In this document: one piece after another, positions 1 to 12,561 of the stretch
Layout: every line of letters starts with the position of its first letter
How positions within the stretch are numbered: position 1 is the first letter of the stretch
NCBI RefSeq assembly: GCF_001655675.1
Contig: NZ_LYRP01000001.1
Coordinates: forward strand, 496,001-560,000
Length of the DNA: 64,000 nucleotides
From: Mangrovibacter phragmitis
GTDB lineage: Bacteria > Pseudomonadota > Gammaproteobacteria > Enterobacterales > Enterobacteriaceae
Direction of reading: 5' to 3'
Program-made: the position numbers and the translations under genes
Notes under the pieces: model-generated
What the model saw: the letters and a program-made list of their open reading frames with translations, nothing else
Databases searched by the model: none
Told to the model about the DNA's origin: nothing

Positions 1-656
1 TGGGCGTGGCTTTTGGTTTATTGCTTAATGTCAGCCCATTCTATGCCGTTATTGCAGTAACACTGGTTCTTGCAGCAGGGTTAGTCTGGCTTGAGAAACG
101 GCAGCATCTTGCTGTTGACACGTTGTTGGGCATTCTCGCACATAGTGCACTGTCGTTAGGCCTGGTGGTGGTCAGCCTGATGGCCAATGTCCGGGTCGAT
201 TTAATGGCCTACCTGTTTGGTGATTTATTAGCGGTCACCCCAACAGATTTAGTGACGATTTCACTTGGCGTGTGTGTCGTTATTGGACTACTTGGCTGGC
301 AATGGCGTAGCTTGCTGGCGATGACCATAAGCCCGGAACTGGCGTTTGTCGATGGTGTCCGTATCCAGCGGGTAAAACTGCTGCTGATGCTGGTTACCGC
401 ACTAACGATAGGCGTTTCGATGAAGTTTGTCGGCGCTTTAATTATTACATCGTTGTTGATTATTCCGGCTGCGACTGGCCGCCGCTTTGCCCGCACACCG
501 GAGCAAATGGCAGGTTATGCCGTACTGGTGGGCATTCTGGCGGTTACTGGCGGTCTGGCCTTTTCCGCCTTCTATGACACACCAGCCGGGCCTTCAGTGG
601 TGTTATGTGCCGCCTGCCTGTTCATGTTCAGCATGATGAAAAAGACGGTGGTATAA
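1..656 (+). CDS. znuB: ZnuB, zinc ABC transporter permease (5' truncated by window)
   Basis: Inner-membrane permease of the high-affinity ZnuABC zinc importer. The reading frame is open to the left edge, and the visible 217 or so residues correspond to the C-terminal five sixths of the usual 261-residue protein, so the GTG at position 6 is internal and not the start. The residues are a run of hydrophobic helices, with conserved stretches such as [17 protein letters not shown] and [14 protein letters not shown] typical of the ABC-3 permease family. It ends just before a terminator shared with the converging ruvB. znuC would be expected immediately upstream, outside the window. Confidence 0.95.
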   Translation, partial: GVAFGLLLNVSPFYAVIAVTLVLAAGLVWLEKRQHLAVDTLLGILAHSALSLGLVVVSLMANVRVDLMAYLFGDLLAVTPTDLVTISLGVCVVIGLLGWQWRSLLAMTISPELAFVDGVRIQRVKLLLMLVTALTIGVSMKFVGALIITSLLIIPAATGRRFARTPEQMAGYAVLVGILAVTGGLAFSAFYDTPAGPSVVLCAACLFMFSMMKKTVV

Positions 657-677
657 TTGCGGTTCCCGTGAATATAT

Positions 678-710
678 AAGCCCTTGTCTGGTTTTGCCCG
701 ACAGGGGCTT
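678..710. terminator. Bidirectional terminator between znuB and ruvB
   Basis: An 11-bp stem (AAGCCCTTGTC with GACAGGGGCTT, one G·T pair) encloses a short loop between the converging 3' ends of znuB and ruvB. T-rich sequence is modest on both sides. Confidence 0.75.
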
Positions 711-759
711 TACTCTACATAGTAGTTGGTGCCGCTTTGAGAAAGCGCACCACAAGTAA

Positions 760-1770
760 TCAGCCGTTCTCCGGTGGTGTAATCCCGAAGTGTTGCCAGG
801 CGCGATTTGTGGCCATACGCCCACGGGGCGTTCGTTGAATAAACCCTTGCTGGATCAGATAGGGTTCAAGAACGTCTTCAATCGTTTCGCGCTCTTCACC
901 AATCGCTGCGGCCAGGTTATCCAGGCCGACCGGGCCACCCATAAATTTGTCGATAATCGCCAACAGTAATTTACGGTCCATATAGTCAAACCCCTGGACA
1001 TCGACATTCAGCATATCCAGAGCCTGGCTGGCAACATCAGCACTGATCACACCATTATGGCGCACTTCCGCGTAGTCTCTGACCCGGCGTAATAGCCGGT
1101 TAGCGATACGTGGTGTACCTCTTGCCCTGCGTGCCAGCTCCAGAGCTGCATCCGCCGCCATATCCAGCCCCATAAACCCGGCGCTGCGGGCGACGATATG
1201 TTGCAGGTCACTTACCTGATAAAACTCCAGGCGCTGCACTATCCCGAAACGGTCACGTAAAGGCGAAGTCAGAGATCCAGCCCGCGTGGTTGCCCCCACC
1301 AGCGTAAAGGGTGGCAAATCAATCTTGATTGAACGTGCAGCCGGCCCTTCACCTATCATAATATCCAGCTGATAGTCTTCCATTGCCGGATACAGCACTT
1401 CCTCCACCACCGGAGAAAGTCGATGGATTTCATCGATAAACAACACGTCGTTAGGTTCGAGATTAGTCAGCATCGCCGCCAGGTCGCCTGCTTTTTCAAG
1501 CACTGGTCCGGAAGTGGTACGTAAATTCACGCCCATTTCATTCGCAACGATATTTGCCAGCGTGGTTTTCCCAAGCCCCGGCGGGCCAAAAATCAACAGA
1601 TGGTCGAGCGCTTCACCACGCAAACGCGCTGCTTCAATGAAAATTTCCATCTGCTTGCGCACTTCTGGCTGGCCAATATATTCCTGCAGCATTTTAGGGC
1701 GAATAGCCCTGTCGATGTTGTCTTCCGGGCCCTGGTTGTCTGGCGAAACCAGACGGTCGGCTTCAATCAT
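760..1770 (-). CDS. ruvB: RuvB, Holliday junction branch-migration ATPase
   Basis: Hexameric AAA+ motor that works with RuvA to drive branch migration of Holliday junctions in recombinational repair. The 336 residues equal the E. coli length. Walker [10 protein letters not shown] is at residues 62-70 (Lys68) and Walker B is seen as LFIDEIHRL. The C-terminal winged-helix DNA-binding region is intact ([10 protein letters not shown]). It follows ruvA with an 8-nt gap and so forms the ruvAB operon. That operon is under LexA control from a box upstream of ruvA. Confidence 0.98.
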   Translation of the reverse strand: MIEADRLVSPDNQGPEDNIDRAIRPKMLQEYIGQPEVRKQMEIFIEAARLRGEALDHLLIFGPPGLGKTTLANIVANEMGVNLRTTSGPVLEKAGDLAAMLTNLEPNDVLFIDEIHRLSPVVEEVLYPAMEDYQLDIMIGEGPAARSIKIDLPPFTLVGATTRAGSLTSPLRDRFGIVQRLEFYQVSDLQHIVARSAGFMGLDMAADAALELARRARGTPRIANRLLRRVRDYAEVRHNGVISADVASQALDMLNVDVQGFDYMDRKLLLAIIDKFMGGPVGLDNLAAAIGEERETIEDVLEPYLIQQGFIQRTPRGRMATNRAWQHFGITPPENG

Positions 1771-1778
1771 TATTTACC

Positions 1779-2390
1779 TCACAGCACTGCGCGCAACGCT
1801 TCACGAATCAATGTTTCACTATTCGCGCCAGATGTTGCCACTTTCGAAACCATACGGCTTGCTTCCTGAGGTTTATAACCCAAAGCCACCAGTGCAGCCA
1901 CGGCTTCAGCTTCAGCGTCATCGGCCGCGGCACTCGCGGGCGCACTCAAGACCAGATCAGCCGCAGGTGTGAACAAGTCACCGTGCATGCCTTTGAAGCG
2001 GTCTTTCATTTCAACCACCAGGCGTTCCGCTGTTTTTTTACCGATACCCGGAAGCTTCACTAGTGAAGCCGGTTCTTCCCGTTCAACAGCATTAACAAAC
2101 TGCTGTGCCGACATCCCTGACAAAATAGCCAGAGCCAGTTTAGGGCCGACACCATTTACTTTGATTAACTCACGAAACAGTGTGCGTTCCTGCTTATTAT
2201 TAAACCCAAACAGGAGTTGCGCATCTTCTCGTACCACAAAGTGCGTGAACACCACCGCTTCTTTACCTACTTCAGGCAGCTCATAGAAGCAGGTCATTGG
2301 CATATGGATTTCGTAACCCACGCCACCTGTTTCCAGCAATACCTGAGGCGGTTGCTTTTCCAGCACAATCCCTCTGAGTCGGCCTATCAC
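1779..2390 (-). CDS. ruvA: RuvA, Holliday junction-binding subunit
   Basis: Tetrameric protein that binds four-way junctions and loads RuvB. The 203 residues match the usual length: an N-terminal OB domain ([12 protein letters not shown]), helix-hairpin-helix motifs around [12 protein letters not shown] and [12 protein letters not shown], and the C-terminal domain (residues about 150-203, ending IREALRAVL) that contacts RuvB. It is the first gene of ruvAB. The promoter region lies between ruvA and ruvC and carries a LexA box, so expression should rise in the SOS response. Confidence 0.98.
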   Translation of the reverse strand: MIGRLRGIVLEKQPPQVLLETGGVGYEIHMPMTCFYELPEVGKEAVVFTHFVVREDAQLLFGFNNKQERTLFRELIKVNGVGPKLALAILSGMSAQQFVNAVEREEPASLVKLPGIGKKTAERLVVEMKDRFKGMHGDLFTPAADLVLSAPASAAADDAEAEAVAALVALGYKPQEASRMVSKVATSGANSETLIREALRAVL

Positions 2391-2438
2391 ACTTTGCTCC
2401 TGATCTTTATTGGACGGAATTAATGGTACCTATAATAT

Positions 2439-2464
2439 AAAAAAGGCTGGATAAATATCCAGCC
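2439..2464 (-). terminator. ruvC terminator overlapping the LexA box
   Basis: Read on the minus strand just after the ruvC stop, GGCTGG and CCAGCC pair across an 8-nt loop and are followed directly by six Ts. The same palindrome is the LexA operator. Confidence 0.65.
2445..2464 (-). promoter_or_regulatory. LexA (SOS) box for ruvAB
   Basis: CTG (2447-2449), ten bases GATAAATATC, then CAG (2460-2462) fits the LexA consensus CTG-N10-CAG with flanking GG/CC. It lies 55 bp upstream of ruvA, next to a plausible -10 (TATTAT on the minus strand). This is the position of the known ruvAB SOS box in E. coli. Confidence 0.85.
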
Positions 2465-2468
2465 TGAT

Positions 2469-2990
2469 TTATCGCAACCTGCCTCGCGCCAGGTTAAGGC
2501 GTGCGGACCCTGCCTGAATGGCATTCTGGCTGATGTGGCAATGTGTAATAGCAATCGCCAGCGCATCCGCTGCATCGGCCTGCGGATTAGAAGGCAGGTT
2601 GAGCAACCGGCGCACCATGTGCTGAACCTGCGCTTTCTCAGCACTGCCAATCCCGGTTACTGTTTGTTTAACCTGCCTTGCAGCATATTCAAACACCGGT
2701 AAGTCATGGTTAACAGCAGCAACAATAGCCACTCCCCGGGCCTGCCCCAGCTTTAACGCTGAGTCGGCATTTTTCGCCATAAAGACTTGCTCAATGGCGA
2801 AATAATCCGGTGCAAACTGGGTGATAATTTCGCTGACGCCAGCATAAATTAGCTTCAGCCGGGACGGGAGGTCTGTCACCTGAGTGCGGATACATCCGCT
2901 CCCAAGGTAACTCAGTTGCCGTCCCGCCTGCCGTATTACTCCATAACCAGTGATGCGGGAGCCGGGGTCAATACCCAGTATAATGGACAT
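2469..2990 (-). CDS. ruvC: RuvC, Holliday junction resolvase
   Basis: Dimeric endonuclease that cuts Holliday junctions symmetrically to finish recombination. The 173 residues match E. coli. The RNase H-like fold is recognisable from the N-terminal acidic motif LGIDPG, the central [11 protein letters not shown] (second acidic residue) and [14 protein letters not shown] near the C-terminus, which carries the last two catalytic aspartates. It lies downstream of yebC, separated from ruvAB by the LexA/terminator palindrome, so it is probably transcribed with yebC and not SOS-induced. Confidence 0.98.
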   Translation of the reverse strand: MSIILGIDPGSRITGYGVIRQAGRQLSYLGSGCIRTQVTDLPSRLKLIYAGVSEIITQFAPDYFAIEQVFMAKNADSALKLGQARGVAIVAAVNHDLPVFEYAARQVKQTVTGIGSAEKAQVQHMVRRLLNLPSNPQADAADALAIAITHCHISQNAIQAGSARLNLARGRLR

Positions 2991-3026
2991 CGCCCGCCTC
3001 CGGCATATGGCGTATTAGCGCAATAA

Positions 3027-3767
3027 TCAAAGGGTCGCTGCGACTTCGTCGGAGATCTCACCGTTATGGTAGACTTCCTGCACGTCATCACAGTCTTCCA
3101 GCATATCGATAAGGCGCAGCAATTTCGGCGCTGTTTCCGCGTCCATATCGGCTTTGGTTGACGGAATCATTGACACTTCTGCTGCATCGGCTTTCAGGCC
3201 TGCCGCTTCCAGTGCATCACGGACTGCGCCCATTTCTTCCCAGGCAGTGTAAACATCGACAGCGCCATCGTCGTAGGCAACAACATCTTCCGCACCCGCT
3301 TCTAATGCCGCTTCCATGATGGTGTCTTCATCACCTGTTTCAAAAGAGATAACCCCTTTTTTGCTGAACAGGTAGGCAACAGAACCATCAGTACCCAGAT
3401 TACCACCGGTTTTAGTGAAAGCATGACGCACTTCGGCAACCGTACGGTTACGGTTGTCACTCAGGCATTCAACCATAACAGCTGTACCGCCAGGGCCATA
3501 ACCTTCATAAATGATGGTTTCCATGTTTGTGTCGTCATCACCCCCCACGCCACGCTGAATCGCGCGGTTTAAGGTGTCACGCGTCATGTTGTTTGCCAAC
3601 GCTTTATCGACAGCAGCACGCAAACGCGGGTTAGACCCCGGATCGCCGCCACCCAAACGGGCAGCCGTAACCAGCTCGCGAATAATTTTGGTAAAAATTT
3701 TACCGCGTTTGGCATCCTGTGCCGCTTTGCGGTGCTTCGTGTTGGCCCATTTACTATGACCTGCCAT
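3027..3767 (-). CDS. yebC: YebC/PmpR family regulator
   Basis: Conserved YebC/PmpR/TACO1 family protein of 246 residues. The family is described as transcriptional regulators or, more recently, as translation factors helping ribosomes through proline stretches. The sequence begins [20 protein letters not shown] and ends [10 protein letters not shown] as in E. coli. I chose the ATG at 3767 because a GGAGA ribosome-binding site lies seven bases upstream; an ATG four codons earlier lacks one. It sits between nudB and ruvC in the usual order. Confidence 0.95.
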   Translation of the reverse strand: MAGHSKWANTKHRKAAQDAKRGKIFTKIIRELVTAARLGGGDPGSNPRLRAAVDKALANNMTRDTLNRAIQRGVGGDDDTNMETIIYEGYGPGGTAVMVECLSDNRNRTVAEVRHAFTKTGGNLGTDGSVAYLFSKKGVISFETGDEDTIMEAALEAGAEDVVAYDDGAVDVYTAWEEMGAVRDALEAAGLKADAAEVSMIPSTKADMDAETAPKLLRLIDMLEDCDDVQEVYHNGEISDEVAATL

Positions 3768-3790
3768 AACTTTCTCCAAAAACGCCTTAT

Positions 3791-4234
3791 TCAGGCGGCA
3801 TCGATTACAAACTCTTCAATCGCCTGCCGGTTACTCCAGGATTTAGTGAGTACCGCTGCATCTGTCGCGTTCACCCATTTCCAGTCCAGATGCTCTGAAA
3901 TCACAACAGACCGTTCGTGGGGCAGAGCCAGGCAAAACCAGGACTCTACATTACGCACAATGCCCGGGGCATAGCGATGACGTAAATGTGTAAATATCTC
4001 AAACTCCACACGCCGCTGGCAGTCGATCAAGGCCAGTTGCTCATTGGCAACATCAATGGCGACCTCTTCCTTTACTTCGCGAAGTGCGGCATCCACGGCG
4101 CTTTCCCCCTCTTCCAGGCTGCCTGTCACAGACTGCCAGAAAGTGGGGTCATCACGCCGTTGTAACATTAACACCCGGCCAGTGTCCTGGGCATAGATCA
4201 CCACCAGGACAGAGACAGGCCGTTTAAATGCCAT
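3791..4234 (-). CDS. nudB: NudB, dihydroneopterin triphosphate diphosphatase
   Basis: Nudix hydrolase that removes pyrophosphate from dihydroneopterin triphosphate, an early step of folate synthesis. The 147 residues carry a Nudix box GSLEEGE...[10 protein letters not shown]; the glycine normally near its end is alanine. The C-terminal [15 protein letters not shown] matches E. coli NudB. The start lies one base downstream of the aspS stop (1-nt gap), so nudB is almost certainly translated from the aspS transcript. Confidence 0.95.
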   Translation of the reverse strand: MAFKRPVSVLVVIYAQDTGRVLMLQRRDDPTFWQSVTGSLEEGESAVDAALREVKEEVAIDVANEQLALIDCQRRVEFEIFTHLRHRYAPGIVRNVESWFCLALPHERSVVISEHLDWKWVNATDAAVLTKSWSNRQAIEEFVIDAA

Positions 4235-4235
4235 G

Positions 4236-6014
4236 TTACTTATTCTCCTGAGCGTTCTTTTTCACCACTTGCAGGCTTAACTCTTCCAGGGCGGCCGGGT
4301 TAGCGAAGCTGGGTGCCTCAGTCATCAGGCAGGCAGCGGCTGTCGTTTTCGGGAACGCGATAACATCACGAATATTTTCCGTCCCGGTAAGCAACATGGT
4401 CAGGCGATCAAGGCCAAATGCCAGGCCTGCATGAGGTGGCGTACCAAATTTCAGCGCATCCAACAGAAAACCGAATTTTTCGCGCTGTTCATGCTCATTG
4501 ATGCCCAAAATACCGAATACTGTCTGCTGCATTTCGCCATTATGAATACGCACCGAACCGCCACCAACTTCATAGCCGTTAATCACCATATCGTAAGCAT
4601 TGGCAATCGCAGTTTCTGGTGCGGTTTTCAGTTCAGCCGGAGACATATCACGCGGTGAGGTAAACGGATGGTGCATTGCCGCCAGACCACCTTCACCATC
4701 TTCCTCAAACATGGGAAAATCGATAACCCATAACGGAGCCCAGGCTTTATCATCGGTTATTTGCAGGTCTTTACCTACTTTAAGACGCAGCGCACCCATG
4801 GCGTCAGAAACGGTACGGGCTTTATCAGCGCCGAAGAAAATCATGTCGCCGTCCTGCGCTCCGGTGCGGGCCAGGATGGCTTCAATAATTTCTGCTGTTA
4901 AGAATTTTGCCACCGGGCTATTGATACCTTCGGGACCGGCATCACGCTGGTTAACTTTGATATACGCCAGGCCTTTAGCACCGTAGATCTCAACAAATTT
5001 ACCGTATTCATCAATTTGTTTACGGGTCAGATGTGCTCCGCCAGGAACACGCAATGCCGCAACACGACCTTTGGCATCATTGGCCGGGCCCGCGAACACT
5101 TTAAATTCAACAGATTTTACCAGGTCTGCAACATCAACCAGTTCCATTGGGTTACGCAGGTCTGGCTTATCAGAACCGTAGCGCCTGTCTGCTTCAGCAA
5201 ATGTCATCACCGGGAAGTCACCCAGATCAACACCTTTGATTTCCAGCCATAACTTACGGATCATCGCTTCCATGATTTCGCGTACTTGCTCTGCGGACAG
5301 GAAGGAGGTTTCCACATCAATTTGGGTAAACTCAGGCTGGCGGTCAGCACGCAGGTCTTCGTCGCGGAAACATTTAACGATTTGATAGTAGCGATCGAAG
5401 CCAGACATCATCAGCAGCTGTTTGAACAACTGGGGAGATTGTGGCAACGCATAAAACTTCCCTTTATGAACACGGCTGGGAACCAGGTAGTCACGCGCGC
5501 CTTCCGGGGTAGCTTTGGTCAGCATGGGCGTTTCGATATCCAAAAACCCGTGCTCATCCATAAACCGACGCACAAAACTGGTGATTTTTGCACGCGTTTT
5601 CAGGCGTTGGGCCATTTCCGGGCGGCGTAAATCCAGATAGCGGTATTTCAGGCGCGCTTCTTCAGTATTAACCTGATTGGAGTCCAACGGAAGCGGCTCT
5701 GAGCGGTTGATGATATTGAGGTCAGTGGCGAATACTTCCACTTCGCCTGTTGCCATATCACGGTTTACGTTCTTTTCATCACGCGCGCGAACAACACCCG
5801 TAACCTGAATGCAAAACTCATTACGCAATTCAGCCGCAGCACCAAAGGCCTGCTGACGATCCGGGTCGAAGAAAACCTGCACGATGCCTTCACGGTCGCG
5901 CATATCAATAAAAATAAGACTACCGAGATCGCGACGGCGATTAACCCAACCACACAGTGTTACCTGCTGCCCAACATGGGACAGATTGAGCTGCCCACAA
6001 TAATCTGTACGCAT
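4236..6014 (-). CDS. aspS: Aspartyl-tRNA synthetase
   Basis: Class II synthetase that charges tRNA-Asp. The 592 residues are close to the bacterial norm (590). They show the N-terminal OB anticodon-binding domain ([19 protein letters not shown]), motif 2 [18 protein letters not shown], the bacterial GAD insertion domain, and motif 3 [13 protein letters not shown] near the C-terminus. It is the first gene of aspS-nudB-yebC-ruvC. Its promoter must lie in the 317-bp gap shared with the divergent yecE. Confidence 0.98.
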   Translation of the reverse strand: MRTDYCGQLNLSHVGQQVTLCGWVNRRRDLGSLIFIDMRDREGIVQVFFDPDRQQAFGAAAELRNEFCIQVTGVVRARDEKNVNRDMATGEVEVFATDLNIINRSEPLPLDSNQVNTEEARLKYRYLDLRRPEMAQRLKTRAKITSFVRRFMDEHGFLDIETPMLTKATPEGARDYLVPSRVHKGKFYALPQSPQLFKQLLMMSGFDRYYQIVKCFRDEDLRADRQPEFTQIDVETSFLSAEQVREIMEAMIRKLWLEIKGVDLGDFPVMTFAEADRRYGSDKPDLRNPMELVDVADLVKSVEFKVFAGPANDAKGRVAALRVPGGAHLTRKQIDEYGKFVEIYGAKGLAYIKVNQRDAGPEGINSPVAKFLTAEIIEAILARTGAQDGDMIFFGADKARTVSDAMGALRLKVGKDLQITDDKAWAPLWVIDFPMFEEDGEGGLAAMHHPFTSPRDMSPAELKTAPETAIANAYDMVINGYEVGGGSVRIHNGEMQQTVFGILGINEHEQREKFGFLLDALKFGTPPHAGLAFGLDRLTMLLTGTENIRDVIAFPKTTAAACLMTEAPSFANPAALEELSLQVVKKNAQENK

Positions 6015-6331
6015 GAGATATCCCTTAACTTCGCTGCACCGGTACTGTTTTCAGTTAGAGAAAAACACCGCGCAGCGTTGGCTGAAAGCCACAACTGGAT
6101 GAAAAAAGGCGGCTATTATACTGGAAATTCCGCCTGCCGATAAGCCCATCACACCCTGGCTGATTGATTGCTGTGCACGGGCTTGCATCTACAGGCAAAA
6201 TTTAACAAAAATAACTAGCCGGGTAACGGCATTAACACCTAAGGTGCCATTCTTTGTAACTTTTGCCATAACCGGTAACCCTGCGTAAATTGGTACGCTC
6301 CATTGCAAAGCTAAGCAGGTGCTAAACAGTT
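6015..6331. other. Divergent aspS/yecE intergenic region
   Basis: 317 bp without a gene. It must hold the promoters of both flanking genes. I see no strong operator, repeat or terminator. A short AT-rich stretch lies around 6105-6130 and a long C/T- and A-rich run precedes yecE. Confidence 0.4.
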
Positions 6332-7150
6332 ATGCTGTATATTGGTTTACCCCAATGGTCACATCCTAAGTGGCGACAATGGGGTATTACATCGCTGGAA
6401 GAATATGCGCGCTATTTCAACTGTGTTGAAGGCAACACCACGCTGTACGCTGTACCCTCTGCAGAAACAGTGATGCGCTGGCGGGCAATGAGCCACGATG
6501 ATTTCCGCTTTTGTTTCAAATTCCCGGCCACTATCAGCCACCAGGCGGCTCTGCGCGACTGCGCCAGCCTGACTCAGGCATTTTTACAGCGGATGGAGCC
6601 ACTGGCAGAGCGTGTTGCTCAATACTGGCTGCAACTCCCGGCAGCCTTTTCTCCGCAAGATCTCCCCGTATTATGGGCTTTTCTCGACAGATTACCACAA
6701 GGGTTCAACTGGGGCGTTGAAGTGCGCCACCCGGCATTTTTCGAAAAAGGTGATATTGAACGGGCGTTAAACCAGGGACTGCATGCCCGGGGCGTAAACC
6801 GGGTAATCCTCGACAGCAGACCTGTGCATTCTGCCGCAGCTTCAACACCCGCTATGGTCGAAGCGCAGCGCAAGAAACCACGGCTTCCGGTTCATGCGGT
6901 GCTGACCGGAACCATGCCTCTCGTACGGTTTATCGCCAGTGATGATATGCCGCAAAGCGCCGGTTTGTTCCATCACTGGATTAACCGCCTGTCTGGCTGG
7001 TCTGAGGACCATAACCCATTTTTGTTTTTGCACACACCAGACATTGGCGAGGTTCACCAAATTGTGACGATGTTATTACCGGTACTGCAGCGCCTGGTGC
7101 CTGATTTCACACCGCCGCCAGCCCAACCGGAACAGCCCACCTTATTTTGA
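6332..7150 (+). CDS. yecE: YecE, DUF72 family protein
   Basis: DUF72 protein of 272 residues and unknown biochemical function; the family has a TIM-barrel-like fold. The N-terminal MLYIGLPQWSHPKW and the motif YARYFNCVEGNTTLYAVP mark the family, and WGVEVRHPAF follows in the middle. The C-terminus is proline-rich (PPPAQPEQPTLF), as in E. coli YecE. It precedes yecN and cmoAB in the same direction, the E. coli order. Confidence 0.92.
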   Translation: MLYIGLPQWSHPKWRQWGITSLEEYARYFNCVEGNTTLYAVPSAETVMRWRAMSHDDFRFCFKFPATISHQAALRDCASLTQAFLQRMEPLAERVAQYWLQLPAAFSPQDLPVLWAFLDRLPQGFNWGVEVRHPAFFEKGDIERALNQGLHARGVNRVILDSRPVHSAAASTPAMVEAQRKKPRLPVHAVLTGTMPLVRFIASDDMPQSAGLFHHWINRLSGWSEDHNPFLFLHTPDIGEVHQIVTMLLPVLQRLVPDFTPPPAQPEQPTLF

Positions 7151-7227
7151 TAGCCTGGCGACAGAGCAGCACGTTCAGGCTATTATTGTTTCAGCTCACG
7201 ACAGGTCAGGCAAAAAATGGAGTTTTT

Positions 7228-7623
7228 ATGGTCAGTGCACTGTATGCAGTTCTTGGCACATTATTGTTGCTAAAGTTATCTGTTGATGTAGTAAGAATTC
7301 GCGTGCAGTACCATGTTGCCTATGGCGATGGGGGGTTTTCTGAGCTGCAAAGTGCTATTCGCATACATGGCAACGCAGTGGAGTACATCCCCATTGGCCT
7401 AATCTTGTTGCTCTTTTTCGAAATGGATGGCGCTGCCTACTGGATGGTGCATACATGCGGCAGCATTTTGCTTATTGGGCGAATCATGCACTATTACGGA
7501 TACCGGCACCGGCTTTTCCCCTGGCGCAGGGCGGGCATGGCCTGCACATGGCTCTCATTAGTGCTGATGGTGCTGGGTAATCTGTGGTTTATGCCATGGG
7601 AGTTGGTTTTCTCGCTCCGTTAA
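7228..7623 (+). CDS. yecN: YecN, MAPEG family membrane protein
   Basis: Small inner-membrane protein of 131 residues in the MAPEG family, with about four hydrophobic helices. Its physiological role is not known. MVSALYAV at the start and MPWELVFSLR at the end match E. coli YecN. The frame extends 27 codons upstream into yecE's end, but the ATG at 7228 has an AATGGAG ribosome-binding sequence six bases before it and agrees with the family length. The motif IRIHGNAVEYIPI is the conserved MAPEG core. Confidence 0.92.
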   Translation: MVSALYAVLGTLLLLKLSVDVVRIRVQYHVAYGDGGFSELQSAIRIHGNAVEYIPIGLILLLFFEMDGAAYWMVHTCGSILLIGRIMHYYGYRHRLFPWRRAGMACTWLSLVLMVLGNLWFMPWELVFSLR

Positions 7624-9374
<1,751 letters not shown>

Positions 9375-9404
9375 CATCCTGCGGCTGTATTACAAGGCCA
9401 TAAA

Positions 9405-9439
9405 AAAACGCGCCCGGTTGCGATTCCGTTGCGCGTTTT
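9405..9439. terminator. Bidirectional terminator between cmoB and mqo
   Basis: AAAACGCGC pairs with GCGCGTTTT around a 17-nt loop, with T-rich tracts on both strands. It lies between converging cmoB and mqo. Confidence 0.75.
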
Positions 9440-9461
9440 CTTTTATCGACCGGCAGAATTG

Positions 9462-11099
9462 TCAGATCGCAATATCCGCCACCAGTTCATCTTCCACCAA
9501 CTCGCCTTCTGGTAACGGCGCTGTCTGGGTTACCGGCGTGGTGTTATGCACCAGTTCAAGCACATCGCTGGTATAATCCAGAATGTGTTCCGCCATTGCG
9601 CTGTCCTCATCCAGTTGATGGCCAAGAGAAGGCAACATGGCCTTCAGTTTGACCTGCCAGTCTGCACTCAGCATTTTATCGGCAAACAGGCTGCGCATCA
9701 CTTCAAGCATAATAGGCGCAGAGGTCGAAGCGCCAGGGGAAGCACCTAATAAAGCTGCTATTGTGCCCTGTTTGTCGCTCACCACTTCCGTACCCAACCG
9801 CAATACGCCGCCTTTCCTGGTGTCACGCTCAATAACCTGAACACGCTGTCCTGCCTGCCACAAGCGCCAGTCTTCTTTTTGTGCCTGAGGGTAATACTCA
9901 CGCAACGCTTTCAGACGATCTTTATCAGACTGTACCACCTGCCCGACCAGGTATTTCACCAGGCTGAAGTTATCAAGCCCGACATGCACCATCGGCAGCA
10001 GATTAGATGGCCGGGTTGTTGAAGGCAAATCCCACAGCGATCCATTTTTCAGAAAACGGGTGGAGAATGTGGCAAACGGGCCAAACAACAGTACACGTTT
10101 ACCATCCAGAACACGCGTGTCTATATGTGGAACGGACATAGGAGGCGCACCGACAGAGGCTTTTCCATAGACCTTCGCCAGGTGTTTATTAACCACTTCA
10201 GGCTTCTCACACACTAAAAATTGTCCACCCACCGGGAACCCTGCATAAGCCTTAGCCTCAGGAATACCCGATTTCTGGAGCAGTTTCAGTGCCGCTCCGC
10301 CAGCACCAATGAAAACCGTTTTTGTTTTCACCCGGTGTTGTGTTTTGCTGGCTTTTTCAAGCAGGGTTACTGTCCAGGTATTATCCGGGTTACGGTGTAA
10401 ATCCCGTACTTCAGTTCCCAGACGCAAATGGAAATTAGCTTTTTTCTTCAGTGAGGCAACCAGCTGGCGGGTGATTTCGCCAAAATTGACATCGGTGCCG
10501 CCTTCCGTCCAGGTTGCTGCAACAGGTTGAGACGCATCGCGCCCTTCCATGACCAGCGGAGCCCAGGTTTTAATTTGTTCGTGATTTTCTGAATAGGACA
10601 TACCACGAAACAGAACGCGGTCCTTCAGTGCTGTATAACGGGCACGCAGAAAATTAACGTTATCCTGCCCCCAGACAAAACTAACGTGAGGAACACTACG
10701 AATAAAGGAACGCGGGTTTTGCAACACACCCTGCCGAACCTGCCATGCCCAGAACTGGCGTGAAATCTGAAACGCTTCATTAATATCAACAGCTTTTTGG
10801 GTACTGACCGCACCGTTTTTATCAACCGGCGTGTAGTTCAGTTCCATCAGCGCGGAGTGCCCGGTACCTGCATTATTCCAGCCGTTGGAGCTTTCCTGAG
10901 CCACATTATCCAGACGCTCCACCATAGTGATAGACCAGTTTGGCTCCAGCTCCTGCAAATAGGTGCCCAGCGTAGCGCTCATAATGCCGCCACCAATAAG
11001 CAAAACATCTATTTCCTGCATTTTTGTTGCAGTGGCAGAGGAAGCCAATCCGTTGTTCCCTGTTCCCGGCTCATATTGCCCGGCAGCGATTTTTTTCAT
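9462..11099 (-). CDS. mqo: Malate:quinone oxidoreductase
   Basis: Membrane-associated FAD enzyme that oxidises malate to oxaloacetate and passes electrons to quinone. The 545 residues are close to E. coli Mqo (548). The FAD dinucleotide-binding motif is [14 protein letters not shown] near residue 33, followed by [20 protein letters not shown] and, toward the C-terminus, [15 protein letters not shown]. The first 25 residues differ from E. coli and look poorly conserved. In E. coli mqo lies elsewhere, so its place between cmoB and cutC is a local rearrangement. It is monocistronic with a long upstream region. Confidence 0.96.
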   Translation of the reverse strand: MKKIAAGQYEPGTGNNGLASSATATKMQEIDVLLIGGGIMSATLGTYLQELEPNWSITMVERLDNVAQESSNGWNNAGTGHSALMELNYTPVDKNGAVSTQKAVDINEAFQISRQFWAWQVRQGVLQNPRSFIRSVPHVSFVWGQDNVNFLRARYTALKDRVLFRGMSYSENHEQIKTWAPLVMEGRDASQPVAATWTEGGTDVNFGEITRQLVASLKKKANFHLRLGTEVRDLHRNPDNTWTVTLLEKASKTQHRVKTKTVFIGAGGAALKLLQKSGIPEAKAYAGFPVGGQFLVCEKPEVVNKHLAKVYGKASVGAPPMSVPHIDTRVLDGKRVLLFGPFATFSTRFLKNGSLWDLPSTTRPSNLLPMVHVGLDNFSLVKYLVGQVVQSDKDRLKALREYYPQAQKEDWRLWQAGQRVQVIERDTRKGGVLRLGTEVVSDKQGTIAALLGASPGASTSAPIMLEVMRSLFADKMLSADWQVKLKAMLPSLGHQLDEDSAMAEHILDYTSDVLELVHNTTPVTQTAPLPEGELVEDELVADIAI

Positions 11100-11734
11100 A
11101 ACTTCATAGCCTTATAACTTTATTATCGCAATTGAAAGCGTTTTCAGAGATTCGGTATGCCATCGAGAGTGATGATGCGCAGGGTTTTGTAGAGGTTAAA
11201 CGTTTCACGGACCATCACCTGAGTTATTACGTTAACACCAGGCAATGAAAATTTAAATAATTTTTAAATTATAAAGTTTTTTGTTTTATTAATGTTTCTT
11301 AATTGTAAAACGAAGCATTCCTGTAAAAACAATCGATTGCATAGTTTTCAAACAACCATTCCCGAGCAATCGACAATAGCATTACCTTAACGTTTGGTGC
11401 AACACTCCCTGCAACCTTTGATTTTCCACGCTATTGCCGGATACTGGCAGGTATCGCTATCGCGTTATATTTCATAACCAGAAAAATATGTGAGTGGAAC
11501 CGCATTCATCATCAATGCATGGTTATGCAGTAAATAAAACTATTTTAATAACAATGATCTGGAAGAAACGCCTGGTCACAGGTAATTAAAAAACACCCGC
11601 CGGATTCAGGTGTATCTATAATTTTTGGTTATTTATTGCAGAAGCAGAAATCCAGGCATAAAAAAAGCCCCGACAAAAGATCGGGGCCTGGTACATGCAA
11701 ACATCATATTGGGCGACATGATGTGCGGCAAAAA
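11100..11734. other. mqo upstream / cutC downstream region
   Basis: 635 bp without a gene. 11230-11300 is strongly AT-rich and probably includes the mqo promoter. The right end carries the cutC terminator, with a second weaker hairpin at 11596-11616 (ACACC/GGTGT) followed on the minus strand by six Ts. I see no conserved ORF. Confidence 0.5.
11660..11687 (-). terminator. cutC terminator
   Basis: GCCCCGA (11667-11673) pairs with TCGGGGC (11681-11687); seven Ts follow on the minus strand. It lies about 50 bp past the cutC stop. Confidence 0.85.
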
Positions 11735-12481
11735 TCAGTTCTCCTTGTGACCGGACAGAATCGTTTTCATCTCCGTTACCGCAGAAGCACTTACCCGATA
11801 ACGACGAAATTCATCTGCGTCAGGGTCTGCTGACATGGATACCCCCTGATGCCGGTAACGCATAACCGATGGCACATATTCTCCGGCTGAGCTGTGCAGT
11901 TCCTGAATACCGCTCTCAACAAACAACCGTATGTTGGACGGGCGCACACCCGCTCCTGCCATAATAATTGGAGTTCCGGCAATCCCAATAAGTTCCCTCA
12001 GCAACGTAATTCCTTTCTCAGCGCTGGCTGCCTGCCCGGATGTCAGTATCCGTGCAACGCCCAGTTCGCCTAACTGGCACAGAGCTTGCTGTGGTGACCG
12101 GCACACATCGAAGGCTCGATGAAAGGTGACTGCCATGCTCCCTGCAGCCGACATCACTCGCGACATTCGCTGCAAATCAACCTGGCCATCCTCTGTCAGT
12201 ACACCCGTTACAATGCCCGGGAACCCGGCATCACGCATCAGGGAAATATCATCCAGCATAATGTCAAAGGAGTGCGCGTCGTAACAAAAGTCGCCACCAC
12301 GCGGGCGAACAATAGGATGAACGGGCAGTGAAACCAGGCGGCGAACAGCCCTTAACAGGCCTGCTGATGGAGTGAGTCCACCTTCAGCTGGCGCGGAACA
12401 TAACTCAATTCGGTCAGCCCCAGAGCGTTGCGCCACCATGGCGCAGTCCAGGCTATAACAACAGATCTCCAACAACGCCAT
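11735..12481 (-). CDS. cutC: CutC family copper homeostasis protein
   Basis: TIM-barrel protein of the CutC family, linked to copper homeostasis though its activity is not settled. The 248 residues equal the E. coli length: MALLEICCYS, GADRIELCSAPAEGGLTPS, PIVRPRGGDFCY and the C-terminal HSSAGEYVPSVMRYRHQG are all conserved. The frame runs 16 codons further upstream, but the ATG at 12481 has AAGGAG seven bases before it and agrees with the family start. It diverges from the downstream lyase gene. Confidence 0.94.
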   Translation of the reverse strand: MALLEICCYSLDCAMVAQRSGADRIELCSAPAEGGLTPSAGLLRAVRRLVSLPVHPIVRPRGGDFCYDAHSFDIMLDDISLMRDAGFPGIVTGVLTEDGQVDLQRMSRVMSAAGSMAVTFHRAFDVCRSPQQALCQLGELGVARILTSGQAASAEKGITLLRELIGIAGTPIIMAGAGVRPSNIRLFVESGIQELHSSAGEYVPSVMRYRHQGVSMSADPDADEFRRYRVSASAVTEMKTILSGHKEN

Positions 12482-12561
12482 TGACATTCTCCTTTTTACT
12501 CTTAACCTGGTAGATATCCATTTTGTCATTAGTCTGATTTATCTTTTCAAGCAGGGCAATC

